Origin: Amaricoccus sp003258405
GTDB lineage: Bacteria; Pseudomonadota; Alphaproteobacteria; Rhodobacterales; Rhodobacteraceae
Direction: 5' to 3'
Length of the DNA stretch: 64,000 nucleotides
NCBI RefSeq assembly: GCF_043226085.1
Contig: NZ_CP171227.1
Coordinates: forward strand, 1-64,000
Shown: positions 27,903 through 36,826 of the stretch, in pieces
Layout of the letters: every line of letters starts with the position of its first letter
Position numbering within the stretch: position 1 is the first letter of the stretch
The notes under the pieces: generated by a model
The model's database searches: none
What the model was told of the DNA's origin: nothing
What the model saw: the letters and a program-made list of their open reading frames with translations, nothing else
Program-made: the position numbers and the translations under genes

Positions 27903-28172
27903 ATGTCAGCAGTGGACGCCTTCAACAAGCATGGTCGCAGCCTAACGTCCCCCCCCGAGAATGCCGCCCCGCTGCAGCCCAGCGACACAGAGCAGGTCCG
28001 TCAGGTGACGCGCGCCGTCTTTGTCGGGGGCGAAGGAGATCTGCATGTCCAGATGCTGGGAGGAGGTGTCGTGACCTTCACCGGAGTTCCGGGAGGAAGC
28101 CTTCTGCCCCTGCGCGTGGTGCAGATCTTTGCGTCGGGAACTTCCGCCACGGAACTTGTGGGCCTCTGGTAG
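27903..28172 (+). CDS. Spike base protein, Rcc01079 (GhsA) family
   Basis: An 89-residue protein beginning MSAVDAFNKHGRSLTSPPEN. It has the full family pattern: LQPSDTEQVRQVTRAVFVGG, GDLHVQMLGGGVVTFTGVPG, SLLPLRVVQIFASGTSATEL and the terminal VGLW. This matches the small spike base proteins named after Rhodobacter capsulatus Rcc01079 (GhsA). There it anchors a capsule-binding fibre to the head of the gene transfer agent. The stop is followed one base later by the start of the 1554-residue gene, so the two are tightly coupled. No phage or GTA structural gene is in the window. The family assignment is from remembered sequence pattern and is fairly firm; particle association is inferred. Confidence 0.8.
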   Translation: MSAVDAFNKHGRSLTSPPENAAPLQPSDTEQVRQVTRAVFVGGEGDLHVQMLGGGVVTFTGVPGGSLLPLRVVQIFASGTSATELVGLW

Positions 28173-28173
28173 T

Positions 28174-31100
28174 ATGCGGCAGATTTCGCTCGGCACCCGC
28201 CTTGCCACTGAGCAATGGCTGGCCCGGAAGCGGACCGAACGTCCCACTCAGGCTCCTGCGCTGATCAAGCCTCCGGTGCTGTCCGGGGCCGGGCGGATTG
28301 GAGAAGCGCTTGCCGCAGATCCGGGAGAATGGCAGGGCAGGGCGGCTCCGGTGTTCACATATCAGTGGCTCCGCGATGGCTCGGACATTGTGGATGCCAC
28401 CGGTTCTGCATATCTGCCCGGCCCGGCCGATGATCTTGCGACAATTTCCTGTCGTATCACGGCAGTGAATGCCGCCGGCTGGGCTATGGCGGTCACGGAT
28501 GGAATTCGTATTACACATGTGCCGCCCGATCTGCTCATGCCGATCCCGGACCAGTTTTTGATTTTGAATTCAGGAGATCATATTTTGGATATTTCTTTGA
28601 ATTTCTCGGGCGGGTCGCTCAGCTTCAGCATCGAGGGTGAAGGGACATCGGTCGACCCCGATACCGGCTCGGTCACCTTGAAGACCACGGCTCTGGCAGA
28701 TGGTCAGCCCGTCATTGTCACTGCCCGCAATTCCGGCGGAGCAGTGACCGGGCGATTCCAGATGACGATTGCCGCCCCGTCCGGCAGCCTCCCTAAATGC
28801 CTCGTCCAGCCAAGCCTCTCCGGGGAGGCCTTCATAGGTTCCGGCATCATGGTTGAAACCGGGGAGTGGAGCGGCGATCCGGTGCCGGGGCTTTCCGTCC
28901 AATGGCTGCTCGATGGCTCGACGATCGAGGGGGCGACGGAAGCCGGATATGTGCCGAAACCGGAAGATGACGGCCGAGCCCTCTGCGCCCGTGTTACCGC
29001 AACCAATGCTTCCGGCGCGGCCGAGGCGATGACGGAAGAGTCCTCCGTGACCTGGGCTCCACCTGTTGCCGCAGGTACGTTGCCCGATCTGGTCGCCGAT
29101 GCCGGAGACACCCCTGTCACCGTCGAGGCGAGTACGGACTTCACCGGAGAAAACCTAAAATTCGCCGTGAACGGCGCCGGAGCCAAGATTGACTCGCAAA
29201 ACGGCGTGGTCACTATCCCGACCCATGAGACACTTACCGATGAAGAGATCACCGTGACGGCCAGCAATTCGGGCGGAAGCGCGGAAAGCTCCTTCAAGGC
29301 GACCATTCAGGCCAAGCCTTTCGAACCCTTCGCCCTTGCGGCCGGTGACGTCGCCATTGCCCGCTCGATCTTCCGTCCCCAGACCCAGAGCACTTGGTAT
29401 ACACCGGTCCTGACCTTCCCGGGCCTCAAGGGACAGAAGGTGCATGCCTTCCGCTGGTCGCTCCGGGCCAATCCCGACACGGATGCGATTGAGACAAATG
29501 TCGTGGAGACTGCGCCGGGGGAGTGGCAGATCTTCATGACCGCCCCGGAGAAGAATGATCCCGGCGCCAGCCCGCGGGTGGACTACTCGGTCTGGCAGGC
29601 CAAGGATTCCTGGCATTCCGCCCTGCGCCTTTCCTGGCAGGCGAAGGAGGGCGGCCCCTGGTCACCCTGGTCAGGCCCGTTTACCGTACCTGTCGCGACG
29701 GAGGAAACCGGCTGGGTCGATGCGATTCCGGTTCTGGTGGCAGCCCCCGTCCTTGCCGGAACTGCCAAAATCGGTCAGGCGCTCACGCTCGATCCGGGGC
29801 GATGGAATGGTCATCCCGAGCCCGAACTCGGCATCCAGTGGCTCCGGGATGGCGAGATTATCGAGGGTGCGACCGCGGCGAGCTATATCCCCGGTCCCGA
29901 AGACGACCGGAGCACCGTCTCGGCACGTGTTTCGGCGCGCAATGCGCTGGGAACGGCCGAAGCAGAAACCACGGCACTCGACATCACCTATGTGGCGCCG
30001 GAAGCCAGGGGCGAGATGCCCGAGGAGATCTTCGACATCGGCACCGGACTGCAGGAAATTGCCGTTGCAGACTATTTCTCGGGTGACGGCCTGGCCTTCT
30101 CGGTTGAAGGCGCCGGCGCCACGATCGACGCCGGCAGCGGGCTTGTCGCCGTGCCGACCGATGCCCCTGTCGAAGGCGAGGTGGTGACGGTCACCGCCAT
30201 GAACTCCGGCGGCACAGCGGATCAGAGCTTCATGGTCACGGTCGAGGCCGAAGATGGCCCCCTCGAGCCCTTCCAGCTCACGGCAGAAGACATGATCATC
30301 AACCGCTCGGTCTTTCGCCCGGCGGACCAGAGCACCTGGTATACACCGGTCCTGACCTTCCCCGGCCTCGAGGGGCAGAAGGTGCATGCCTTCCGCTGGT
30401 CGCTCCGGGACAATCCCGACGCGGATGCGATCGAGACGAATGTCGTGGAGACTGCGCCGGGTGAGTGGCAGATCTTCATGACCGATCTGACGCGGAATGC
30501 TCCAGGCGTCAGCCCGCGGGTGGACTATTCCGTCTGGCAGGCCTCCGATACCTGGCATTCCGCCCTGCGCCTTTCCTGGCAGGCGGAGGAGGGCGGCCCT
30601 TGGTCGCCTTGGTCCGAACCCTTCATCGTGCCCGCAGCGGCAGTCGATGCCCCCAAGGGGAACCGCGGCAACTGGCTTCCGCTCGTCGTCAGTCGCACAC
30701 CGGAGCAGTACAAGGCCGGCCAGATCGGCGGCGTCGGCTTCCAGTTCTTCCGCTCCTGGGCAACCTCGCCGGCCAAGCCCGAGCGCGTCATCGGTTCGCA
30801 GGACGTGACCCTTCCGATCATGTCGGAAGATTTCGGCCGCTTCTGGGAAACCCCGCCGCTCAAGGGCCTGCTCTGCGGCATCAACGGCCACAGCATCGCC
30901 ATGGACAGCGGCAATGCAGACAGGGTGCTCGCCTCGACCTCGGCAGCCTGGCGGCGCAAGATCGGTAACTGGACCGATTTCGAGGGGATCTACCTCAGCA
31001 CGGACGGAGCAAAATCCTTCAAGTTCGTGAAGAACCTGACCGGGGTTGGAGGCACCTCGGGCGAGGACCGCTGGATGAAGCATCTCTTCGCCGAGGCCCC

Positions 31101-32838
31101 GGGTGGCACGCCCGAGACCCGGGTGTGGTATTTCGCCTTCATGCAGACCGCGGGCAAGAACGCACCCATCGACGGCCAGCTCTGGAAATCTGCCAATGGC
31201 GGCGAAAGCTGGAAGAAGGTAAGCGACCTGCCCAAGGCCACTTATGGCAACCGCTTCTTCGCGCTCAAATGTGCCGATGACGGCAGCCTCTATCTCGGCT
31301 GCTCGAATGGGATCTGGCGTTCGACGAATGGCGGCACGTCCTTCTCGAGGCTCACCAGCGTACCTCAGACGGAGGTCCGGGCGATCGACACGCGCGGCGG
31401 CAAGGGCGAGATCTGGTGCATCGTCAAGGGCAGCGGTCTCTACAAGTCGACCGACTACAAGTCGTTCTCCAAGAACTCCGCCCTTGGCACAGTGGCACCG
31501 CTCGCCTTCGCGGTCTCACCCGCCAACCGCAAACGCATCTGCATCATGGGCGAGGACAACCTCAAGAAATACAGCCATGACGGCGGTGCGTCCTGGTCGA
31601 CGATCAGCACGGACAAATATCTCGGCCAGAGCGACAACTTCAGTCATCAGCTCTGGGGCACCCATGGCTGGTTCATCTGGCATGAGACGGATCCGAACCG
31701 GGTCCTCGCCCAACGGTTCCAGCACATGGGCATCTCCACCGATGGCGGCAAGAGCTTCCAGTGGTCATCCAACGGCTTCGACTGGCTCGATGCGAACGAT
31801 ATCGGTTTCCATCCGACCGACTGGAAGAAGATGGCCCTCGGCATGCAGGATCGGGCCACCTGCTATACGGATAACGGCTTCGAATGGGTCTATTCCCACG
31901 GCATCACGGATGAAGACAAGGCTGCGGTCGACGGTGCTGTCGGTGGTCCGCAGTTCGCGGGGTCCGGCATCGTGCTCAGCCCGCATGACGATGCAGCTGC
32001 GGTGCTCTGCCTCGGCAATCAGTTCAACAGGGTGCCGGTAATCCTGACAACGAAGAATGGCCAACCCTTCGGCAATGCCGTGGTGGTGACGGATAAGGGC
32101 AGTTCCGCCGGCGTGCTCGGCATGTCGAATCCGCAGAATCCGTCGACGGCCTATGTCGGCAAGTGGAAGGTCACCTTCAAGGGGGGCGGATCAGTCGCGC
32201 TCTCGACGATGCAGTACGGCTTCTTCGGCCTGCACTGGGCAGACGGGCGCATTCTCTACGGCGGCAACGAGAGCACCAACTCCAGCGATGCCGGCAAGAT
32301 ATACCGTTCCACCGATGGTGGCGCGTCCTGGTCGCTCTGGACTACGGTTGGCGGCACGGATTTCCGCCCGGTGGACAACAAGGCCCAGCTCTGCGTCTGC
32401 CCGCACGATCCCGCCCGGGTTTATGCGCCCTCGCGGAGCGGAAAGCTCTACAGGATCGAAGGGAAGAGTAACCCGACGAAGACCCAGATCTTTGACCTCA
32501 GCGACTGGATCGGCTCGAATGTGCCCGGGCATGAGCTCGACAGTGTCGCCGCCGATTTCCAGAACGAGAACGTTCTATACATCTCGGTGGCAACCTATGG
32601 TGGACCGACGCTGTTCCGGACTACCGATGGCGGCGCCTCCTGGGAGGACATCACCGGAAACCTCCCCAGGATGCTTGGCAGCGTCTTCGTCCATCCGCTG
32701 ACTTCGGATGTGATCTGGTCCAGTCTGCATGGCAACATGATCCTGCCCGGCCCCTCGGTCCAAACTGCACGGCTCGCCAATGGAAACGCCCTCTACAACG
32801 CGACACAGGCGTTCCTCGCCGCGCACGGCGACATCTGA
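28174..32838 (+). CDS. Giant Ig-like / Asp-box propeller protein, probable spike fibre (GhsB-like position)
   Basis: A 1554-residue protein starting one base after the spike base stop codon; an ATG at 28129 is rejected because it lies inside that gene. No signal peptide is seen; the start is MRQISLGTRLATEQWLARKR. Three copies of an Ig-like pair follow (about residues 31-205, 206-380, 520-690), with VQWLLDGSTIEGATEAGY and IQWLRDGEIIEGATAASY as matching cores. A roughly 120-residue segment with STWYTPVLTFPGL and GQKVHAFRWSL occurs twice, near-identical, at about 383-506 and 698-823. From about 830 there are seven Asp-box repeats such as STDGGKSF, STNGGTSF, SHDGGASW and TTDGGASW, typical of BNR/sortilin/GH74-like propellers. 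Position implies a capsule-binding or depolymerising fibre; enzymatic activity is unproven. A terminator follows. Confidence 0.85.
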   Translation: MRQISLGTRLATEQWLARKRTERPTQAPALIKPPVLSGAGRIGEALAADPGEWQGRAAPVFTYQWLRDGSDIVDATGSAYLPGPADDLATISCRITAVNAAGWAMAVTDGIRITHVPPDLLMPIPDQFLILNSGDHILDISLNFSGGSLSFSIEGEGTSVDPDTGSVTLKTTALADGQPVIVTARNSGGAVTGRFQMTIAAPSGSLPKCLVQPSLSGEAFIGSGIMVETGEWSGDPVPGLSVQWLLDGSTIEGATEAGYVPKPEDDGRALCARVTATNASGAAEAMTEESSVTWAPPVAAGTLPDLVADAGDTPVTVEASTDFTGENLKFAVNGAGAKIDSQNGVVTIPTHETLTDEEITVTASNSGGSAESSFKATIQAKPFEPFALAAGDVAIARSIFRPQTQSTWYTPVLTFPGLKGQKVHAFRWSLRANPDTDAIETNVVETAPGEWQIFMTAPEKNDPGASPRVDYSVWQAKDSWHSALRLSWQAKEGGPWSPWSGPFTVPVATEETGWVDAIPVLVAAPVLAGTAKIGQALTLDPGRWNGHPEPELGIQWLRDGEIIEGATAASYIPGPEDDRSTVSARVSARNALGTAEAETTALDITYVAPEARGEMPEEIFDIGTGLQEIAVADYFSGDGLAFSVEGAGATIDAGSGLVAVPTDAPVEGEVVTVTAMNSGGTADQSFMVTVEAEDGPLEPFQLTAEDMIINRSVFRPADQSTWYTPVLTFPGLEGQKVHAFRWSLRDNPDADAIETNVVETAPGEWQIFMTDLTRNAPGVSPRVDYSVWQASDTWHSALRLSWQAEEGGPWSPWSEPFIVPAAAVDAPKGNRGNWLPLVVSRTPEQYKAGQIGGVGFQFFRSWATSPAKPERVIGSQDVTLPIMSEDFGRFWETPPLKGLLCGINGHSIAMDSGNADRVLASTSAAWRRKIGNWTDFEGIYLSTDGAKSFKFVKNLTGVGGTSGEDRWMKHLFAEAPGGTPETRVWYFAFMQTAGKNAPIDGQLWKSANGGESWKKVSDLPKATYGNRFFALKCADDGSLYLGCSNGIWRSTNGGTSFSRLTSVPQTEVRAIDTRGGKGEIWCIVKGSGLYKSTDYKSFSKNSALGTVAPLAFAVSPANRKRICIMGEDNLKKYSHDGGASWSTISTDKYLGQSDNFSHQLWGTHGWFIWHETDPNRVLAQRFQHMGISTDGGKSFQWSSNGFDWLDANDIGFHPTDWKKMALGMQDRATCYTDNGFEWVYSHGITDEDKAAVDGAVGGPQFAGSGIVLSPHDDAAAVLCLGNQFNRVPVILTTKNGQPFGNAVVVTDKGSSAGVLGMSNPQNPSTAYVGKWKVTFKGGGSVALSTMQYGFFGLHWADGRILYGGNESTNSSDAGKIYRSTDGGASWSLWTTVGGTDFRPVDNKAQLCVCPHDPARVYAPSRSGKLYRIEGKSNPTKTQIFDLSDWIGSNVPGHELDSVAADFQNENVLYISVATYGGPTLFRTTDGGASWEDITGNLPRMLGSVFVHPLTSDVIWSSLHGNMILPGPSVQTARLANGNALYNATQAFLAAHGDI

Positions 32839-32879
32839 CCCGCTTTCGGCACGAATGTGAAAACGAGCTAATCGCGCCG

Positions 32880-32911
32880 CCGGCCCCCATCGTTTTCCCG
32901 ATGGGGGCCGG
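32880..32911 (+). terminator. Rho-independent terminator after the giant spike gene
   Basis: CCGGCCCCCATCG (32880-32892) pairs perfectly with CGATGGGGGCCGG (32899-32911) around a six-base loop and is followed by TCTGTTT. It lies 42 bases after the stop codon and separates the spike transcript from the MCP operon. Confidence 0.85.
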
Positions 32912-32951
32912 TCTGTTTCGGCGGGCTGCAACGCGGCGCCCCCGGCCGCGA

Positions 32952-32967
32952 TTAAGGGGGATTTAAC
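32952..32967. promoter_or_regulatory. Putative CtrA-binding site
   Basis: The sequence TTAA-GGGGGAT-TTAAC is a perfect match to the alphaproteobacterial CtrA consensus TTAA-N7-TTAAC. It lies between the spike terminator and the start of the MCP gene, about 280 bases upstream of the ATG. In Rhodobacterales CtrA controls motility, chemotaxis and gene transfer agent genes, so the mcp-cheB-cheD transcript is the likely target. The rest of 32839-33246 has no supported gene. Confidence 0.55.
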
Positions 32968-33246
32968 ACCATTTCCGAAAGATGAGGCGCACTATCACTG
33001 CGGCCCCATTCAGAGCCGGGCACGCAACGGAATTGAACATGGGGAGAGAAGGACCGTGGCGGCAGACAGAAAGTCTCGCAGACGCATTCATGGCGAATCA
33101 CCATGCATATCCGCCCGCGGTTTCCCGTCCTTCCATGTTTTCATGCATCCGGATCGCGCCCCGCAGGGCAAAGGAGCTGGGCCGGGTTTCCGGGTCGTCT
33201 CCCGCCCACCGCACCCGGCCAGGTATACGGCTTGAAAGGCCCTCCG

Positions 33247-35682
33247 ATGAAACGCTCTTCCTCACAGGCCTCCGGATTTCCCGCACTCGGAATCCCTCTC
33301 ATATCCGCCGGTCTCGGGATGCTGACGTCCCTCGTTTCCGGGATCCTCGTCTTCTCCGGGATGCAGGATGTGCTCGCCATGGGTGCCCAGCCGAACCTGA
33401 TGATGCGGATCCTGCCCCCGATGCTCCTCGGGGGGCTGGTCTGCGGCATCGCCGGCATCCTGCTGGCCCGCAACCGCGCGCAACAGCCGCTCGCCGACAA
33501 TACCCGGCTCCCGCTTACCCAGATGAAAGGGGCCGCCTTCGAAGGCTCCTCCGTTCCCATGCTTCTGGTGGACCGGGATCTCGTGATCATCTCGGTCAAC
33601 ACCTCCTTCCTCGAGCTTCTGACAGACAAGCTAGAGACGTTCCGCAGCTTCTGGCCGGACATCAGCCCCGAGAATGTCGTCGGGACCTGCATCGACATGT
33701 TCCACCGCAACCCGAAGCATCACCACAGACTTCTGGCTGATCTCTCGCAGATGCCGTTCCGGACCGACATCTCTGTCGGCGACCTGAAATTCGCGCTCAG
33801 CCTGAATGCCGCCTTCGACACCGACGGCACCCATATCGGCAATGTCCTCGAATGGGTGGACGTGAGCGAAGCCCGCGTGAATGCAAGCGTGATCGATGCG
33901 ATCTACACCAACCAGGCAGTCATCGAACTCTCGCTCAAGGGCGAGATCCTTGCGGTCAACGAGATCGTGCAGAATCTGCTCGGCTATCGCGCCGAGGAGC
34001 TGAAGGGCCAGCCCATCTCGCTGCTCAATCCGGGCCGGAGCAAAGATACCGGCCTCGCCGCGCCCGCCCTCTGGGACGGGCTCCGCAACGGCGAGGCTGC
34101 CATCGACAAGTTCCTCATCGAGGCCAGGGACGGACGCCGCATCTGGTTCAGCACCATCATCAACCCGATCATCGATGCCTCGAAACGCACCTACAAGGTG
34201 ATCGCCCTGATGAGCGACGTCAGCGCGCTTGAGGAGATGACCTTTGGCCAGACCGCCGTGATCGAATTCGATCCGGACGGCAATATCCTGCGGGCCAACA
34301 GGCCCTTCCTCGACACGGTCGGCTATACCGAGGCCGAGCTTGCCGGGAAGCACCACTCCCTCCTGCTGGACAAGGAGACGGCCGCCAGTGCCGAATACCG
34401 GCAGATGTGGCCGCAACTGAGAGAGGGAAAAGCCCTGCGGGGAACATTCAGGCACCGGAGCAAGGATGGCCGCACGATCTATCTCGGAGGCGCCTACAGC
34501 CCGATCCGGGACAAGTCGGGCAAGGTCGTCCGGGTGACCAAGCTCGGCTCCGACGTCACCAAGGCCGAGACCGAGCGGCTCGAGGGCATCGAACATCGCG
34601 CCCGTACGGAGGCCGAGCAGGCACGGGTGGTCGAGCAGGTTTCCGCCTCGCTCGCGCATCTTGCAGAGGGCGATCTCACCACGCGTCTGAACGATACCTT
34701 CGCGCCGGAATACGAACTGCTGCGCGGCAATTTCAACGAAGCGCTTACCCGGCTCGAGAACGTGCTCGCCACGGTCTTCATGACCTCCGAGGAAATCCGC
34801 AACAAGTCCGTGCAGATGACCCAGGCGGCCGACGACCTCTCCCACCGCACGGAAACCCAGGCCGCAGCCCTCGAGGAGGCCGCGGCCTCGCTCGAGGAGC
34901 TGACGGCAAGCGTGAAGGCAGCCGCCTCCAACGCCCAGAAAGCCAATACGGATGTGGACGCAACCCGACAGAACGCCGAGGAGAGCGGACGGATCGTGCG
35001 GGAAGCTGTCGAGGCCATGGGCGAGATCGAGACATCTTCCGAGCATATCTCCCGCATCATCGGCGTGATCGACGACATCGCCTTCCAGACCAACCTGCTT
35101 GCGCTCAACGCAGGTGTCGAGGCCGCGCGCGCGGGCGAGGCCGGGCGCGGCTTTGCCGTCGTCGCCTCCGAGGTCCGGGCGCTTGCCCAGCGGTCGTCCG
35201 ACGCGGCAAAGGAGATATCGACCCTGATCTCGACAAGCTCCCAGCAGGTCGGGCGCGGCGTCGATCTCGTGCGCAAGTCCGGCCGCTCACTCGAGACGAT
35301 CGTGGCATCGGTCGCGGGCATCACCTCGCTCGTGAAGGAAATCGCCGGCTCCGCGCGCGAACAATCCGTGGGCCTCAGCGAGATCAACACGGCCGTGACC
35401 TCGCTCGATCAAGTCACCCAGCAGAATGCCGCGATGGTGGAGGAGGCAACCGCCGCGAGCCATGCGGTAAAGGTCGATGCCGAGACCCTCGAGGATCTCG
35501 TGCGGCAGTTCAAGGCCAACCCGGACCGGGCGGCAGCCCCCCGCCGGCAGGTCAGGGACAAGCCCGCCACGGCACCGCACCGCACCGCGGCTCCCAGGAG
35601 CTCCATGCCACGCAACACGGGCAACATGGCCCTCGCCAGCCGTGCGGCAGCAGCCCCGGCTGACGACTGGACGGATTTCTGA
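33247..35682 (+). CDS. Methyl-accepting chemotaxis protein with PAS domains
   Basis: An 811-residue receptor; the ATG at 33247 gives a short basic N-terminus. Two membrane helices (about 14-35 and 50-72) enclose only a short loop, so there is no real periplasmic sensor. Three PAS-like domains follow (about 90-205, 215-325, 330-440; for example AVIELSLKGEILAVNEIVQN and AVIEFDPDGNILRANRPFLD). Then come a HAMP region and the signalling domain with the tip IDDIAFQTNLLALNAGVEAA. The last residues DWTDF resemble the xWxxF pentapeptide by which CheR and CheB tether. Cytoplasmic PAS sensing suggests a redox or energy signal. It is followed by cheB and cheD. Confidence 0.93.
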   Translation: MKRSSSQASGFPALGIPLISAGLGMLTSLVSGILVFSGMQDVLAMGAQPNLMMRILPPMLLGGLVCGIAGILLARNRAQQPLADNTRLPLTQMKGAAFEGSSVPMLLVDRDLVIISVNTSFLELLTDKLETFRSFWPDISPENVVGTCIDMFHRNPKHHHRLLADLSQMPFRTDISVGDLKFALSLNAAFDTDGTHIGNVLEWVDVSEARVNASVIDAIYTNQAVIELSLKGEILAVNEIVQNLLGYRAEELKGQPISLLNPGRSKDTGLAAPALWDGLRNGEAAIDKFLIEARDGRRIWFSTIINPIIDASKRTYKVIALMSDVSALEEMTFGQTAVIEFDPDGNILRANRPFLDTVGYTEAELAGKHHSLLLDKETAASAEYRQMWPQLREGKALRGTFRHRSKDGRTIYLGGAYSPIRDKSGKVVRVTKLGSDVTKAETERLEGIEHRARTEAEQARVVEQVSASLAHLAEGDLTTRLNDTFAPEYELLRGNFNEALTRLENVLATVFMTSEEIRNKSVQMTQAADDLSHRTETQAAALEEAAASLEELTASVKAAASNAQKANTDVDATRQNAEESGRIVREAVEAMGEIETSSEHISRIIGVIDDIAFQTNLLALNAGVEAARAGEAGRGFAVVASEVRALAQRSSDAAKEISTLISTSSQQVGRGVDLVRKSGRSLETIVASVAGITSLVKEIAGSAREQSVGLSEINTAVTSLDQVTQQNAAMVEEATAASHAVKVDAETLEDLVRQFKANPDRAAAPRRQVRDKPATAPHRTAAPRSSMPRNTGNMALASRAAAAPADDWTDF

Positions 35683-35791
35683 ATGTGATCTGCCTGCCTT
35701 GCCATGGAGAGGCCGCGGCCAGCGCGGCAAAACCGCGCCCTCCAGCTCCCGGGCGCAATGACAGGCCACCTAGTCGGCTGCGAGGACAGGC

Positions 35792-36826
35792 ATGAAACAG
35801 ATCAAGGTGCTGGTGGTCGACGACTCCCCGACGATGCGGGCGATCATCCGGACATATCTCCAGAGGGATCCGGAAATCGCCGTGATCGGCGAGGCGGGCG
35901 ATCCTTACGAGGCGCGCGAAGCGATCAAGGCGCTCTCGCCCGATGTCATCACGCTCGACGTGAACATGCCCCGCATGGACGGCCTGGAATTCCTGGAAAA
36001 GATCATGCGTCTGCGCCCCACCCCTGTCATCATGGTCTCCTCCATGGTGGGCGAGGGGGCGGCAGCTTCGATCGAGGCGCTCGCGATCGGCGCTTTCGAC
36101 TGTGTCGCCAAGCCCGCTCACGGCAATCCGGGCGAGGCCTTCACCGAACTCGCCGGCAAGGTGAAGGCAGCCGCCAGCGCGCCCCGCGGCATGCTCGGCG
36201 CCGGCATGCGCCATGCCCCGGCCGAGACCGATTTCCGGCCCAACGGGCATATCGTGGCGATCGGAGCTTCGACAGGCGGGGTGGATGCGCTCTTTTCCGT
36301 GCTCTCCGCCTTTCCCGCGAACTGCCCGCCCACAGTGGTGACCCAGCACATGCCTGCAACCTTCACCACAAGCTTTGCCCAGCGGCTCGACCAGAACTGC
36401 GCCCCGCAGGTCAGCGAGGCCCGGGACGGTGCGCTGCTCGAACCCGGCCGGATCTACATCGCGCCGGGCGGCATTGCCCATCTCGAGATCAGCGGCACGC
36501 GGAACCTTTCCTGCCGCCTGGTCCAGGGTGAGCCGGTCTCGGGACACCGCCCCTCGGTGGATGCTCTGTTCCGCTCCGCCGCCGCCCTCGGGCCTCGTGC
36601 CGTCGGCGTCATTCTCACTGGCATGGGCCGCGACGGGGCCCAGGGGCTTCTGGAAATGCGCCAGCGGGGCGCGCGCACCTTCGGACAGGACAAGGAAACG
36701 AGCCTCGTCTACGGCATGCCCCGGGCCGCGTCTGAAGCCGGTGCCGTCGAGCGCCAGCTTCCGCTCAATGCCATTCCCGCCGCAGTCCTCGACTGCTGCC
36801 AGCTCGAAAGCCGGATGGCACGATGA
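35792..36826 (+). CDS. cheB: Chemotaxis methylesterase/deamidase CheB
   Basis: A 344-residue response regulator enzyme that removes receptor methyl groups when phosphorylated by CheA. The receiver has VLVVDDSPTMRAII and the phosphoacceptor in VITLDVNMPRMDGLEF near residue 56. A linker follows, then the esterase domain with the nucleophile Ser in VAIGASTGGVDALF. The His is in VTQHMPATFTTSFA and the Asp in VILTGMGRDGAQGL. All catalytic residues are present. It lies 109 bases after the MCP gene, and its stop overlaps the cheD start (ATGA). Confidence 0.95.
   Translation: MKQIKVLVVDDSPTMRAIIRTYLQRDPEIAVIGEAGDPYEAREAIKALSPDVITLDVNMPRMDGLEFLEKIMRLRPTPVIMVSSMVGEGAAASIEALAIGAFDCVAKPAHGNPGEAFTELAGKVKAAASAPRGMLGAGMRHAPAETDFRPNGHIVAIGASTGGVDALFSVLSAFPANCPPTVVTQHMPATFTTSFAQRLDQNCAPQVSEARDGALLEPGRIYIAPGGIAHLEISGTRNLSCRLVQGEPVSGHRPSVDALFRSAAALGPRAVGVILTGMGRDGAQGLLEMRQRGARTFGQDKETSLVYGMPRAASEAGAVERQLPLNAIPAAVLDCCQLESRMAR

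Noticed and set aside
27599..27988. 129-codon minus-strand frame upstream of the spike base gene
   Set aside because: It overlaps the 5' end of the spike base gene, has no ribosome site and no recognisable motif.
8458..32838. A prophage covering the DUF2793 and spike genes
   Set aside because: No terminase, capsid, portal, tail tape-measure, integrase or lysis genes are present; the genes between are polysaccharide and chemotaxis genes.
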